DNA of 35,207 nucleotides from the NCBI RefSeq assembly GCF_001591445.1, contig NZ_BCUX01000052.1:1-35207 (forward strand), read 5' to 3'. Below are positions 7,769-16,909 of the stretch, in pieces. Within the stretch, counting starts at the first letter, position 1; every line of letters starts with the position of its first letter. The DNA comes from Neobacillus drentensis NBRC 102427. Lineage in GTDB: Bacteria > Bacillota > Bacilli > Bacillales > Cytobacillaceae. The notes below the pieces were generated by a model that worked only from the letters and a program-made list of their open reading frames with translations, searched no databases and was not told the origin of the DNA. The position numbers and the translations under genes were made by a program.

Positions 7769-9079
7769 CTATGCGTTCATATCTGATACGTAGTCTTGGA
7801 CTTCTGTTAATGCTTCGTCTGCTTCGTTGATCCGTTCGATGTCGGCACCTAGGCTTGCTAGCTTGCCGTGGAAGTCTACGTAACCGCGGTCTAAGTGTTT
7901 CAACTCAGTCACGCGTGTCATGCCTTCAGAAACCAAACCAGTTAAAACTAATGCTGCTGCAGCACGAAGGTCTGTGGCAGACACTTCCGCACCTTGTAAG
8001 TTTGAAGAACCATTTAAAATAACAGAACGGCCTTCAATCTTGATGTCGGCATTCATGCGGCGGAATTCCTCAACATGCATAAAACGGTTTTCAAACACCG
8101 TTTCTGTAATCATCGAGGTGCCGTTTGCGCGAAGCAATAACGCCATCATTTGTGATTGCATATCGGTTGGGAAACCTGGATGCGGCATTGTTTTAATGTC
8201 GACAGCCTTCATTCGATCGGTTCCGATGACACGTACGCCATCTTCTTCCTCCTGAATCGTAATCCCCATTTCAACCATTTTTGCAATCAATGAAGATAAA
8301 TGTTCAGGAACTGCGCCCTTTACCAACACATTTCCGCCCGTAATCGCAGCAGCCACCATAAAGGTACCCGCTTCGATGCGGTCAGGAATAATATTGTGTT
8401 CTGCGCCAAATAACACGTCCACCCCTTCAATACGAAGGGTCCCTGTGCCAGCGCCGCGAACCTTAGCGCCCATTTTGTTCAAGAAATTTGCAAGGTCAAC
8501 GATTTCTGGTTCTTTTGCCACGTTCTCAATAATGGTGGTACCAACCGCAAGAGTTGCAGCCATCATAATATTTTCCGTAGCCCCAACACTTGGGAAATCC
8601 AAATAAATCTTTGCACCTTGTAAGCGGCCATCTACTTCTGCTTCAATAAATCCGTTTCCTACCTTAACCTTAGCACCCATGGCTTCAAAGCCTTTTAGAT
8701 GCTGATCAATCGGGCGGGATCCAATCGCACAACCACCCGGCAGGGCCACACGTGCACGGCCATTGCGAGCAAGTAATGATCCCATGACAAGTACAGACGC
8801 GCGCATTTTACGAACGTATTCGAATGGCGCCTCATCCTTTAACACTCTGGATGCATCTACTACGACTGTATTGTTTTCAAATGACACTTCAGCGTTTAAG
8901 TTGCGTAAAACTTCATTAATTGTGTATACATCGGAGAGTGTAGGTACATCACGAATTACACTTTTTCCGTCACTTGCTAATAATGTTGCAGCGAGTACAG
9001 GCAAGACAGCATTTTTTGCGCCTTCTACTTTAACAGTTCCATCAAGCCTTTTTCCGCCGCGGACGATAATCTTTTCCAA
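7769..9079 (-). CDS. murAA: UDP-N-acetylglucosamine 1-carboxyvinyltransferase MurAA
   Basis: First committed step of peptidoglycan synthesis: transfers enolpyruvate from PEP to UDP-GlcNAc in the cytoplasm. 436 aa, the usual length. K22-N23 (GAKNAVLP) and the catalytic, fosfomycin-reactive Cys117 (LPGGCAIGSRPIDQHLKG) are present. The start codon is TTG, preceded by GGAGGGG with 9 bases between, giving MEKIIVRGG; no ATG nearby fits. It follows ywmB by 32 bp without a terminator, so the two are probably cotranscribed. Of the two Bacillus paralogues, the ywmB-spoIID context marks this one as murAA. Confidence 0.97.
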   Translation of the reverse strand: MEKIIVRGGKRLDGTVKVEGAKNAVLPVLAATLLASDGKSVIRDVPTLSDVYTINEVLRNLNAEVSFENNTVVVDASRVLKDEAPFEYVRKMRASVLVMGSLLARNGRARVALPGGCAIGSRPIDQHLKGFEAMGAKVKVGNGFIEAEVDGRLQGAKIYLDFPSVGATENIMMAATLAVGTTIIENVAKEPEIVDLANFLNKMGAKVRGAGTGTLRIEGVDVLFGAEHNIIPDRIEAGTFMVAAAITGGNVLVKGAVPEHLSSLIAKMVEMGITIQEEEDGVRVIGTDRMKAVDIKTMPHPGFPTDMQSQMMALLLRANGTSMITETVFENRFMHVEEFRRMNADIKIEGRSVILNGSSNLQGAEVSATDLRAAAALVLTGLVSEGMTRVTELKHLDRGYVDFHGKLASLGADIERINEADEALTEVQDYVSDMNA

Positions 9080-9111
9080 GAGTATTCCCCTCCGCGTCCA
9101 TTTTCTCTATA

Positions 9112-9891
9112 TTAATATTCAATCGTAATGATTGGTGTGCCAACTACGATGGTAGTCTTACCGCCCAATCCTTCGGAGCGTATCCCAATTTGTAAATTCA
9201 TGTTATCTCTTTGATTTTCTATCGAGCCTGTAAACAACGGCGAATTCGCCGAAACAGACATGAATGTCTCCTCTTTTAACGCTTCGATCTCTTTTGCCTT
9301 AAATACGGTCAGCAAATGTTTCGCTGTCTTAGGTAAAGCCTTATCCATCTTATCACCGACCGTACCTTTCATACAAGAGAAAATTGTTGGGTTTCCTCGA
9401 AATATGTCAGACAGCCTGGTTTTAAAATCTGAGGTAGTGAAAAAGGCCTCTGAAGACTTGTTCCACTCTTTACCACTGATACTATATACTATATACGCAT
9501 TAACAGGTTGTTTTGTGTGGGTTGCCATCAATTGAAGCTTTTCACTGTGGTGTTTAGATGTTGGAGATATTGCTGTTACTTCCCATCTTTGACTGGTATT
9601 ATTAACAGACCATTCCCAATCAGGAAACTTCGCTTGAAGCATTTTCGCATATTCCTTAACTTCTTTCTCACTCTTCATGCCATTCAAATGCTCTCTTGCA
9701 TAAAAAGTCCATTCATCGAGCAAAATATTTTCGGCTTGTAAAATCGAGCCCATCTTCGTTAAGTCCATCTCGTTTTGAAAAATGGAACGGATTCCGCCAC
9801 TATTCGCTTCAGTCGTTTGGTTCCCAATCACAACCAGGATTAAACTGATGATTGTTATCACGCTTAAAAGAATCTGACTATTTCTCTTCAT
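9112..9891 (-). CDS. ywmB: YwmB-family protein
   Basis: 259 aa with an N-terminal hydrophobic segment (residues 5-24, ILLSVITIISLILVVIG) that is either a signal peptide or an anchor, so the bulk is exported. The remainder is a mixed alpha/beta domain of the family annotated as YwmB, TATA-box-binding-like (a fold name; no DNA-binding role is implied). GGAGGGGG precedes the ATG. Its place immediately before murAA is conserved in Bacillus, which hints at a cell-envelope role, but the function is unknown. The 169 bp upstream to ywzB carries no promoter I can defend. Confidence 0.88.
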   Translation of the reverse strand: MKRNSQILLSVITIISLILVVIGNQTTEANSGGIRSIFQNEMDLTKMGSILQAENILLDEWTFYAREHLNGMKSEKEVKEYAKMLQAKFPDWEWSVNNTSQRWEVTAISPTSKHHSEKLQLMATHTKQPVNAYIVYSISGKEWNKSSEAFFTTSDFKTRLSDIFRGNPTIFSCMKGTVGDKMDKALPKTAKHLLTVFKAKEIEALKEETFMSVSANSPLFTGSIENQRDNMNLQIGIRSEGLGGKTTIVVGTPIITIEY

Positions 9892-10060
9892 CTCTACTCC
9901 CCCTCCTTACCATTGTTACCGGCTGGAGGAATCGCATACTTGGGAAATGTCGTCACTTTTTGACACGATTCAAACATTTTGGTCGTTCACATCAAAGTTA
10001 TTTTTCCACACAAAGACGATTGTACTCAATTTTTCGTCAAATAGATACATGTACGAAGAC

Positions 10061-10318
10061 CTAAATATTTACCAATTGTATTGTTTGCATGATCAAAGGC
10101 AGCTGCTGCGACCATTGGAGATAATCAAGGAAAAAGTTACTAACAGATGAACCCATGATAATGGCTAATAATATGTAGAGTAACCGCGCCTGAAAGACAT
10201 GGCCTGATTTCAGCAATTTTTCCAAACGAATCGCCTGTAATGCCCACCAGGCTAACGCAATAAAAATTAAATGAGACAGGATACTTAACATGGCAATCTG
10301 CCCAAAATCATTTATCAC
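10061..10318 (-). CDS. ywzB: YwzB, small DUF1146-family membrane protein
   Basis: The open frame begins at a GTG at 10339, but AAAAAAGGAGG lies inside it, 7 bases before a second GTG at 10318, so the protein is MINDFGQIAMLS..., 85 aa. Two hydrophobic segments (about residues 4-28 and 45-66) make it an integral membrane protein. The pattern WWALQAIRLEK...QARLLYILLAI...SNFFLDYL is what I recognise as the YwzB/DUF1146 family. Function unknown. It stands between the nuo terminator and ywmB. Confidence 0.85.
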   Translation of the reverse strand: MINDFGQIAMLSILSHLIFIALAWWALQAIRLEKLLKSGHVFQARLLYILLAIIMGSSVSNFFLDYLQWSQQLPLIMQTIQLVNI

Positions 10319-10360
10319 TCGGTAACCTCCTTTTTTCACATAAGGATTATTCTATCATAT

Positions 10361-10379
10361 ATACGTCTGAAAAACGTAT
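10361..10379. promoter_or_regulatory. Inverted repeat upstream of ywzB (possible operator)
   Basis: ATACGT (10361-10366) and ACGTAT (10374-10379) are perfect inverted copies separated by 7 bases, 43 bp upstream of the ywzB start and next to a TAGAAT that could be a -10. No convincing -35 accompanies it. Regulatory function is a guess. Confidence 0.3.
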
Positions 10380-10474
10380 CGGTTTCTAAATTTTACTAAT
10401 TTCATCCTAATTGTGTCTAATTTATGACAATTTAAAAATAACCCCTGCATGCGGCGCTCCGCCCCTTTTCCACA

Positions 10475-10509
10475 CAAAAAAAGAAGAGGTTCCCCAACCT
10501 CCTCTTCTT
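10475..10509 (-). terminator. Intrinsic terminator of the nuo operon
   Basis: On the minus strand AAGAAGAGG (10509-10501) pairs with CCTCTTCTT (10489-10481) around an 11-nt loop and leads into a T-run at 10482-10476. It lies about 65 bases after the nuoN stop codon. Confidence 0.8.
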
Positions 10510-10574
10510 CTGTATCAAACCCCTTTAATTTGACCGGCCGCTTTCCCCCAAGCAGCCTACATCCACGTTACTGA

Positions 10575-12086
10575 CTAGCTGAAAAAGTCCGCTAGAACAT
10601 CGAGGTTATTTTGCATAAAATCTAAAGCGATATTTGGCATGACTCCAAACAGTACTGAGCCAACTACCGCAACGATCAACACGACAATGATTCCGAATGG
10701 AAGATTGAACTTGCTGTCATCGCTTGCCGGACGGAAGAACATTTGCGTCATGACACCGAAATAATAGAAGTACGAAATGACTGTTGTCGCAATCATCACG
10801 GATGCGAGCACATAATGCGGCGTTCCATAAAACGCTCCGATAAAGATGTTTAATTTTCCGATGAAACCAGCGGTACCCGGGAAACCTGCCAACGAAACAA
10901 GCAATATTCCCATGACAACGGCTAACACCGGAGAACGGCGATACAATCCTGCGAAATCCGCAATCTTCGTTGAACCTGTCTTTTCCGACACCACCTGGAT
11001 GACAGCAAAGGCACCAAGGTTCATTAACATGTATGCAAGCAGGTAGAACCAAATCGAATAAAACATATTCGAGCTAAGCGATGTGATCGCTACTAAAATA
11101 TAACCAGCATGAGCGATACTTGAGTAAGCGAACATCCGCTTAATATTCGACTGGCGAAGCGCGACCACGTTTCCGATGATCATCGTTGCACCAGCGATAA
11201 AGGCGAGATAGTCTTGCATCTCCAGCAAAATCGGCTTACTTGGATCTCCGACCGATGCCGCTGAGCCAAATACCGTTAATAATATGCGGAGCACAATCAC
11301 AAAGCCAGCTGTTTTTGAAACAACACTTAGAAAAGCAGTAACCGGTGTTGGCGCGCCCTGGTAAACATCAGGTGCCCACATGTGGAACGGCGCCGCAGCC
11401 AGTTTAAAGGATAACCCGACAAAAACAATCAAGAATGCCAAAGTTAACAAATAGGCTTGTTGGCCATCCGAAACCGATGACAACCGACCGGCAATTTCAA
11501 TCAGGTTAGTTGAGCCGGTTAAACCATACACATAGCTCATCCCAAACAACGTAATCGCGGTTGAAATCCCGCCATTAATGACGTATTTCATCGCTGCTTC
11601 GTTCGACTCTAAATTGTATTTGCGGATACCCGCTAAAATATAAGAAGACACAGTTAACAATTCCAAACCAATAAACAGCGTAATCAAATCGCCGCTTGAT
11701 GTCATAATCATTGCACCAAGCAAAGCCGATAAGAACAAATAATAGAACTCGCCGTGATATTCCTCCAAGCCATCCTTTGCCTTGTAGCTGACGGCTAAGA
11801 ATAAGACCAGACCTGAACCGGCAAGAAGCAATAACTTAAAGGCCATCGCGAAACTATCGAGGCGGAATGAATTATCCAAAATCGACGTTACAGGTCCGCC
11901 GACCATGCCAAGCACTGAAACAATCGCGGCTAAAATCGCGGCAATTCCGATCCAGCCGAGAATTTTTCGATCAAGACTTTTTGGCATAAATAAATCTAAA
12001 AGTGTAAGAAGTGCAGACACACCAAGGATGATGAACTCCGGCGTCATTGCGCTCCAATTAAATTGCTGCAAGATACTAAGACTCAT
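10575..12086 (-). CDS. nuoN: Complex I subunit NuoN (antiporter-like)
   Basis: Membrane-arm proton-pumping subunit of the Mrp antiporter-like family, 503 aa with about 14 hydrophobic segments. Visible motifs are LFIGLELLTVSSYILAG, with the conserved membrane Glu, and KLAAAPFHMWAPDVYQGAPTP on the helix-7/8 Lys/His path. GATGAAGG precedes the ATG. It begins 6 bases after nuoM ends and is the last gene of the operon, followed by a terminator. Differs from NuoM by its N-terminus and by the APDVYQGAPTP variant. Confidence 0.96.
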   Translation of the reverse strand: MSLSILQQFNWSAMTPEFIILGVSALLTLLDLFMPKSLDRKILGWIGIAAILAAIVSVLGMVGGPVTSILDNSFRLDSFAMAFKLLLLAGSGLVLFLAVSYKAKDGLEEYHGEFYYLFLSALLGAMIMTSSGDLITLFIGLELLTVSSYILAGIRKYNLESNEAAMKYVINGGISTAITLFGMSYVYGLTGSTNLIEIAGRLSSVSDGQQAYLLTLAFLIVFVGLSFKLAAAPFHMWAPDVYQGAPTPVTAFLSVVSKTAGFVIVLRILLTVFGSAASVGDPSKPILLEMQDYLAFIAGATMIIGNVVALRQSNIKRMFAYSSIAHAGYILVAITSLSSNMFYSIWFYLLAYMLMNLGAFAVIQVVSEKTGSTKIADFAGLYRRSPVLAVVMGILLVSLAGFPGTAGFIGKLNIFIGAFYGTPHYVLASVMIATTVISYFYYFGVMTQMFFRPASDDSKFNLPFGIIVVLIVAVVGSVLFGVMPNIALDFMQNNLDVLADFFS

Positions 12087-12092
12087 CCTTCA

Positions 12093-13604
12093 TCACCCTC
12101 CTATCCCTAGCATGATGGTTTCAAGTGTAGCTTTTAAAGGTGCGCTGAGGACACTTGGGTAAACACCAATTAACACGATTAACAACATCAAAACAACTAC
12201 TGGTACGAATTCCACGCCTTTCAAATCAAGGACACCGGTAAACTCACGATGCGACTTGCCATACGTGATACCTAACACCGCGCGCAATAAGTAAGCCGCT
12301 GTCATGATAATCCCGATTGTACCAACCGCAGCAATCCACGGCATTTCTTTGAACAGACCAAGGAACGCCATAAACTCACTCACAAATCCAGACATCCCCG
12401 GCAAGCCTAGCGATGCCATCCCTGCAGCAAGCAAGAAACCTGCAGCAATCGGCATACCCTTCGCCATTCCGCCCAGATTTTCGATGAGCGACGTATCGGT
12501 GCGTTCATAAAGGATGCCCACCAAGAAGAACAACAGCGCGGAAATCAATCCGTGTGAAATCACTTGGAAAATTGCCCCTTGAACCCCAGCCTCATTCATC
12601 GCCGCAAGTCCGATTAACACAATACCCATATGAGAAATGGATGAATAAGCTAAAACCATTTTAAAATCGGTTTGAATGAACGCTAGAAACGCCCCGTAGA
12701 GGAGGTTAATTACTCCAAGGACAGCAATTAGCGTCGCAAGAGTCTTAAATTGCTCGGGAAAAATACCCATTCCAAAACGGATTAATCCGTACGCACCAAT
12801 CTTCAGGAGAATCCCGGAGTGGATCATAACAACGGATGGCGGCGCTTGGACGTGCACCTTCAACATCCAGCTGTGTAATGGAAAAATCGGTAATTTTACA
12901 CCAAAGGCAATTAATAAAGCAATGAACAAGCCAAGCTTTAAGTCGCCGGAGAGCGGCGCACTTGGATCAGCCATGATTTGAACAAGTGTATCAATATTAG
13001 TTGTACCTGTTTTTGCAAACAGAATCATAATGACGATAAGTAGAACTGCAGACCCTAAGCCGTTATAAATTAAGAAGCTGTAGGCTGCTTTTTCTTTTTC
13101 AAAATAACCCCATTTTCCGATTAAGAAGAAGGTCGGAATGAGCGTGATTTCAAAGAAGATGAAGAACAAAATTAAGTTTTCGGCTGTAAACACGCCGAGC
13201 ATACCAATTTCTAAGAGAAGAAAGAGCATGAAATAGCCTTTCCATTCCTTTTTCACAAACTTCGCCGCCGCAAGCGCGGACAGTGTCGCAACAACCGCTG
13301 TAAGGACGACCAGCAAGAGCTGAAAGCCGCCTAAGGCAAGCTCATAATTGACAGAGAAGAAGGGCTCGTCAACGCCGGCCATGCCGCGGAATTGAATCCA
13401 TGGCACAGACACCGAAAAGTCAGCTAAATCCTTGCCAAATTGATAATGAAGATAGGCCGCCAGTGCCAGCAGCAAGGCCGGCAGCGTGGCTAAAAAGCCT
13501 ACCACTTTAATCGCCTTTTCTGCCGATTTCGGCATAAGCGCCAAAACTGCGATACCTAGTAAAGGGGAGAATACTAGGATTGAAAGAACAGCTGTTAAAT
13601 TCAT
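12093..13604 (-). CDS. nuoM: Complex I subunit NuoM (antiporter-like)
   Basis: Proton-translocating membrane subunit, 503 aa. E152 in FFIFFEITLIPTFFLIGKWG corresponds to the essential Glu of helix 5, and GVKLPIFPLHSWMLKVHVQAPP carries the helix-7 Lys and the following conserved loop. Its start overlaps the nuoL stop by 4 bp (ATGA), so translation is probably coupled. GGGGGG precedes the ATG. The order L-M-N and antiporter-type sequence fit a complete membrane arm. Confidence 0.96.
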   Translation of the reverse strand: MNLTAVLSILVFSPLLGIAVLALMPKSAEKAIKVVGFLATLPALLLALAAYLHYQFGKDLADFSVSVPWIQFRGMAGVDEPFFSVNYELALGGFQLLLVVLTAVVATLSALAAAKFVKKEWKGYFMLFLLLEIGMLGVFTAENLILFFIFFEITLIPTFFLIGKWGYFEKEKAAYSFLIYNGLGSAVLLIVIMILFAKTGTTNIDTLVQIMADPSAPLSGDLKLGLFIALLIAFGVKLPIFPLHSWMLKVHVQAPPSVVMIHSGILLKIGAYGLIRFGMGIFPEQFKTLATLIAVLGVINLLYGAFLAFIQTDFKMVLAYSSISHMGIVLIGLAAMNEAGVQGAIFQVISHGLISALLFFLVGILYERTDTSLIENLGGMAKGMPIAAGFLLAAGMASLGLPGMSGFVSEFMAFLGLFKEMPWIAAVGTIGIIMTAAYLLRAVLGITYGKSHREFTGVLDLKGVEFVPVVVLMLLIVLIGVYPSVLSAPLKATLETIMLGIGG

Positions 13605-15472
13605 CGTAAGTACCCCCCTGTTAATGCAAAGATGACAACCAGTACCGCAAGACCAATAAAGGCGACGGCACCGTACGTTTGAACCTGTCCGGATTGCAGC
13701 CTCGAGCCTGCTGCACCAAGACCTTGGACAATCCCGGTTACGCCCTTGACCAGTCCGCCAACAAGGAAGACATCAATGAAGCGTAAGAAGTAGCTGAATC
13801 CTTTTGTAAACGCGACGACGGTCATTTGATAGAACTCGTCAACGTAATATTTGTTCGTTAAAATCGTGTGCAGCGTATCACCCGTGCCGCTTAACCAGTT
13901 GCGCTTGAGTGAACGCTTGCTGTACATCAAGTACGCAAGGTAGATTCCCGCTAAGGAAACAACCGTTGCAGCAATCATGATCAAAGGTGAACCTTCTGCG
14001 TGGCCATGGTGCTCCAGCGCTTTGTTTCCATCGACGAGCCAGTCGCCAAGGAACGTACCAAACCATGGTGTATTCACATAACCAGCAACAATCGCCAGCA
14101 CGCCGAGGAGAATCATCGGATACGTCATATTGGCTGGTGATTCGTGCACATGCTGTTGATTTCCGCGCGCTTCACCGGTAAATACCATGAAGAACAAACG
14201 GAACATATAGAATGCGGTCATAAATGCAGCCGCCAGTGCGAGCAAGAAAAGGATTGGATGTCCGCCTTCCCATGCTGCCACTAAAATTTCATCTTTTGAG
14301 AAGAATCCAGAAAGACCTGGGACACCGCTGATCGCAAGTGTTCCGATTAAGAATAATGGTCCAGTTAGTTTGAGCTTTTTCCAAAGGCCGCCCATTTCCT
14401 CGATGTTCTGTGTATGTACCGCATGGATGACAGAACCGGCTGCTAAGAATAGAAGCGCCTTGAAGAAAGCATGTGTCATCAGGTGGAACACTCCAGCAAC
14501 ATAGCCGGCAGACCCTAAAGCAAGCATCATATAGCCAAGCTGTGAGACCGTTGAATACGCGAGCACGCGTTTGATATCCGTTTGGACAAGACCAATGCTG
14601 GCCGCAAAAATGGCAGTAAACGCGCCAATCACGGCAATTGTTAGAAGTGCGGTTTTGCTCGCTGCAAACAATGGAAATAGTGCTGCAACCAAGTAAACCC
14701 CGGCAGCAACCATTGTCGCGGCGTGGATTAACGCCGAAACAGGCGTCGGACCTTCCATCGCATCCGGAAGCCACGTATGAAGCGGGAACTGACCCGACTT
14801 ACCAACGGCCCCGATAAAGATGAGTATGGCGGTCAACGTAATCATAGTGCCTGACACCGCACCGGCATCCACGGCTGCGAAAATTTCGCTATATTCGAAG
14901 CTTTTGGTTTCCCAGAATAGCAGGATCATGCCGATAAATAAGCCTACGTCCCCGATACGGGTCATAATGAACGCTTTTTTCGCGGCAGCCTTCGCTTCGT
15001 CCTTGTAAAAATAAAAACCGATTAATAGGAAGGAACCGACACCGACAAGTTCCCAGAAAATATAGGTTTGCAGTAGGTTTGGTGAAATGACCAGACCAAG
15101 CATTGCAAACGTAAACAGTCCTAAATAGGCATAGAATACTGGAAACCGCTCGTCCCCTTGCATATAACCTTTGGAGTAGGTATGTACTAAGAAACTTACG
15201 AGCGATACGATAAACAGCATTAATGCATTTAATTGATTCACTTCAAAGCCCGCTGTTAGATGCATATCTCCTATCGTGAGCCAATCAAATTTCGTAATGA
15301 AGGTTGGCTCAGAAAAGCGCTCGAATAATACCAAAATCGAGTAGACAAGCGATGCCAGTGTGAGAAGAATCCCCACATAAGAACTCGCTTCTTTCAGTCG
15401 CTTCCCGAAAAGAAGAAGGATCAAAAACGATAATAGCGGGAAAAGCGGTATGAGCCATGCATTCTCCATCAT
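13601..15472 (-). CDS. nuoL: Complex I subunit NuoL (antiporter-like)
   Basis: Distal proton-pumping subunit, 623 aa. The frame reaches a GTG at 15493, but AAGGGG lies 9 bases before the ATG at 15472, giving MMENAWLIPLFPLLSF. Motifs: YIFWELVGVGSFLLIG with the helix-5 Glu, and GKSGQFPLHTWLPDAMEGPT with the helix-7 Lys. The C-terminal part (from about 480) carries the transverse-helix region peculiar to NuoL. The codons at 14858-14847 contain a GTGTCAGGCAC word encoding VSGT in a loop just before helix 7. A 79-bp gap with a hairpin separates it from nuoK, unlike the tight L-M-N junctions. Confidence 0.96.
   Translation of the reverse strand: MMENAWLIPLFPLLSFLILLLFGKRLKEASSYVGILLTLASLVYSILVLFERFSEPTFITKFDWLTIGDMHLTAGFEVNQLNALMLFIVSLVSFLVHTYSKGYMQGDERFPVFYAYLGLFTFAMLGLVISPNLLQTYIFWELVGVGSFLLIGFYFYKDEAKAAAKKAFIMTRIGDVGLFIGMILLFWETKSFEYSEIFAAVDAGAVSGTMITLTAILIFIGAVGKSGQFPLHTWLPDAMEGPTPVSALIHAATMVAAGVYLVAALFPLFAASKTALLTIAVIGAFTAIFAASIGLVQTDIKRVLAYSTVSQLGYMMLALGSAGYVAGVFHLMTHAFFKALLFLAAGSVIHAVHTQNIEEMGGLWKKLKLTGPLFLIGTLAISGVPGLSGFFSKDEILVAAWEGGHPILFLLALAAAFMTAFYMFRLFFMVFTGEARGNQQHVHESPANMTYPMILLGVLAIVAGYVNTPWFGTFLGDWLVDGNKALEHHGHAEGSPLIMIAATVVSLAGIYLAYLMYSKRSLKRNWLSGTGDTLHTILTNKYYVDEFYQMTVVAFTKGFSYFLRFIDVFLVGGLVKGVTGIVQGLGAAGSRLQSGQVQTYGAVAFIGLAVLVVIFALTGGYLR
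14847..14858. repeat. Intragenic copy of the GTGTCAGGCAC word in nuoL
   Basis: GTGCCTGACACC on the plus strand reads, on the nuoL coding strand, GTG TCA GGC AC(T), giving Val-Ser-Gly-Thr in the stretch AGAVSGTMITLTA. Same frame and same peptide as the copy at 1386-1402 in an unrelated gene. Confidence 0.7.
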
Positions 15473-15492
15473 TATCACTATCCCCTTAGACA

Positions 15493-15515
15493 CGGGCGGT
15501 GACAGGCACCACCCG
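15493..15515. repeat. Hairpin with a variant palindrome between nuoK and nuoL
   Basis: CGGGcGGTG (15493-15501) pairs with CACCaCCCG (15507-15515) around a 5-nt loop with one mismatch. The core GGTGACAGGCACC (15498-15510) differs by one base from the dispersed repeat. It lies in the untranslated gap just upstream of the nuoL ribosome-binding site. Confidence 0.65.
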
Positions 15516-15551
15516 AGTTTTGTCGAAAGTTATTTTATAATAGTCTTTATG

Positions 15552-15866
15552 TTAGTTTTTCAATGTGTCCATTTCGTCGATATTGACGGTTTTTCTAGCA
15601 CGGTAAAGTGAAATTAAGACGGCTAGACCAACGGCCGCTTCGGCTGCTGCAACGCTGATTGCGAACAGGGCGAAAATTTGGCCGGTAATCGACGGCGCCA
15701 TTCCATATTTGCTGAAGGTTACGAGATTAATATTGACAGCATTCAGCATTAATTCAATCGAAATGAGGACAATAACCGTGTTTCTTTTGGTTAACGCACC
15801 GTATAAACCGATGCAAAACAAGATCAGTGCAAGTGCCAGGAAGGCTGAAGCGGGAACAGAACTCAT
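15552..15866 (-). CDS. nuoK: Complex I subunit NuoK
   Basis: Small membrane subunit, 104 aa, three membrane helices. Glu at about 38 (LISIELMLNAVN) and about 76 (AAAEAAVGLA) correspond to the two buried Glu residues of NuoK that line the proton path. Its start overlaps the nuoJ stop (ATGA). The ending DEMDTLKN is cytoplasmic. Confidence 0.95.
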   Translation of the reverse strand: MSSVPASAFLALALILFCIGLYGALTKRNTVIVLISIELMLNAVNINLVTFSKYGMAPSITGQIFALFAISVAAAEAAVGLAVLISLYRARKTVNIDEMDTLKN

Positions 15867-16381
15867 TGGTCGTCCGCCTCCTTCTTCTCATTTTTCGCTA
15901 AGATAATTGAACCGACAAGGGCGACTAATAGTAAAACTGACGTTAACTCAAACGGTATGATGTATTTTGAGTAAAGTGCTTTACCAATTTGCATCGTGTT
16001 ATTCTCATGCAAGGTGGTCGGAACCTGTTCGATATTGAAATTGTAAATGCCAAGGTAAACCGCAGCTGCAAAGCCGAGAACCCCCAAAAAGACGAGGATT
16101 TTCCGCCATTTGCCTGTTTTTGGTTCATGTTCATCATTATGCTTCGTTAACATGATCCCAAAGAGCATAATGATGGTAATCGCACCTGAATAGATTAAGA
16201 TTTGCACGGCAGCCACAAATTCAGCTGACAGCAGAACGTAAAGTCCAGCGATGGCGACAAAGGTGAAGATCAGCGAAACGACCATATGAACCACCTTGGT
16301 AAGGTTTAAAAGAAGCACACCGCCGATAATGGCAACAAGTGCGATTCCCATAAAAGCGAGGAATTCGCCTGAAAAGGTCAT
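15863..16381 (-). CDS. nuoJ: Complex I subunit NuoJ
   Basis: Membrane subunit, 172 aa, with five hydrophobic segments; the segment LIYSGAITIIMLFGIML is the conserved helix 3 of this family that carries the pi-bulge near the proton channel. Starts inside the nuoI stop (4-bp ATGA overlap) and ends inside the nuoK start, so I, J and K are tightly coupled. The acidic tail KEADDQ is cytoplasmic. Confidence 0.94.
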   Translation of the reverse strand: MTFSGEFLAFMGIALVAIIGGVLLLNLTKVVHMVVSLIFTFVAIAGLYVLLSAEFVAAVQILIYSGAITIIMLFGIMLTKHNDEHEPKTGKWRKILVFLGVLGFAAAVYLGIYNFNIEQVPTTLHENNTMQIGKALYSKYIIPFELTSVLLLVALVGSIILAKNEKKEADDQ

Positions 16382-16797
16382 GGTTTATTCACCTGCCGTA
16401 TGTTTTCGTCGTTTTCATCTAACCATTCAAGGTTTTTAAATAACATGTCACGGCTGTATTCAGCGAGCTCGAAGTTATTCGTCATGATAATTGCTTCGGT
16501 CGGGCATACCTCTGTACATAGGTCACAAAGGATGCAGAGCTCGAAGTTGATATCATAGGTATCGATGATTTTTCCTTTTTTCGTTGGGTCCGGATGTTTC
16601 TTGCCCGTTAAATTAATACAATCGGTCGGACAGATGTTCATGCACTGATTACATACAATACATTTCTCCGGATAAAACTTCTGTATTCCGCGGAACCGGT
16701 CTGGCAGTGGAAGCGGCTTGTTCGGATAATCGTACGTAACCTTTTCCTTCGTCAAGTTTTTCAGGGTATATTTCAAGCCTTTTACTAATCCAAGCAC
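16378..16797 (-). CDS. nuoI: Complex I subunit NuoI (8Fe ferredoxin-like)
   Basis: Peripheral-arm subunit that carries the N6a and N6b [4Fe-4S] clusters. The longest frame starts with a GTG at 16806; AGGGG is 8 bases before the next GTG at 16797, which I prefer (MLGLVKGLKYTLKN, 139 aa). Two CxxCxxCxxxCP motifs are intact: C46-C49-C52-C56 and C88-C91-C94-C98. Its start lies 112-121 bp from nuoH, the widest gap in the operon, which holds a copy of the palindromic repeat and an AT palindrome. Confidence 0.95.
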   Translation of the reverse strand: MLGLVKGLKYTLKNLTKEKVTYDYPNKPLPLPDRFRGIQKFYPEKCIVCNQCMNICPTDCINLTGKKHPDPTKKGKIIDTYDINFELCILCDLCTEVCPTEAIIMTNNFELAEYSRDMLFKNLEWLDENDENIRQVNKP

Positions 16798-16833
16798 GTT
16801 TTTCACCCCTTTTACGTTTTAAAGATGGTTTTT

Positions 16834-16846
16834 GGTGTCAGGCACC
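16834..16846. repeat. Copy of the GGTGTCAGGCACC palindrome between nuoH and nuoI
   Basis: Exact 13-bp copy in the nuoH-nuoI gap. On the plus strand it is followed by GTAAATTTTTTTT, so it could weakly terminate antisense transcription. On the nuo (minus) strand no T-run follows, so it should not stop the operon. Confidence 0.8.
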
Positions 16847-16909
16847 GTAAATTTTTTTTAGGCTGTTAAACTAGTCTGGTGATAAAATTCAGCATTGACC
16901 TTTAACACA

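Noticed and set aside
10340..10474. Search for a small gene or RNA between the nuo terminator and ywzB.
   Set aside because: Only an inverted repeat and a possible -10 are visible; no ribosome-binding site with an open frame.
14289..14774. Minus-strand open frame of 161 codons inside nuoL in another frame.
   Set aside because: An out-of-frame shadow of nuoL, Cys/Arg/Ser-rich, without its own start signal.
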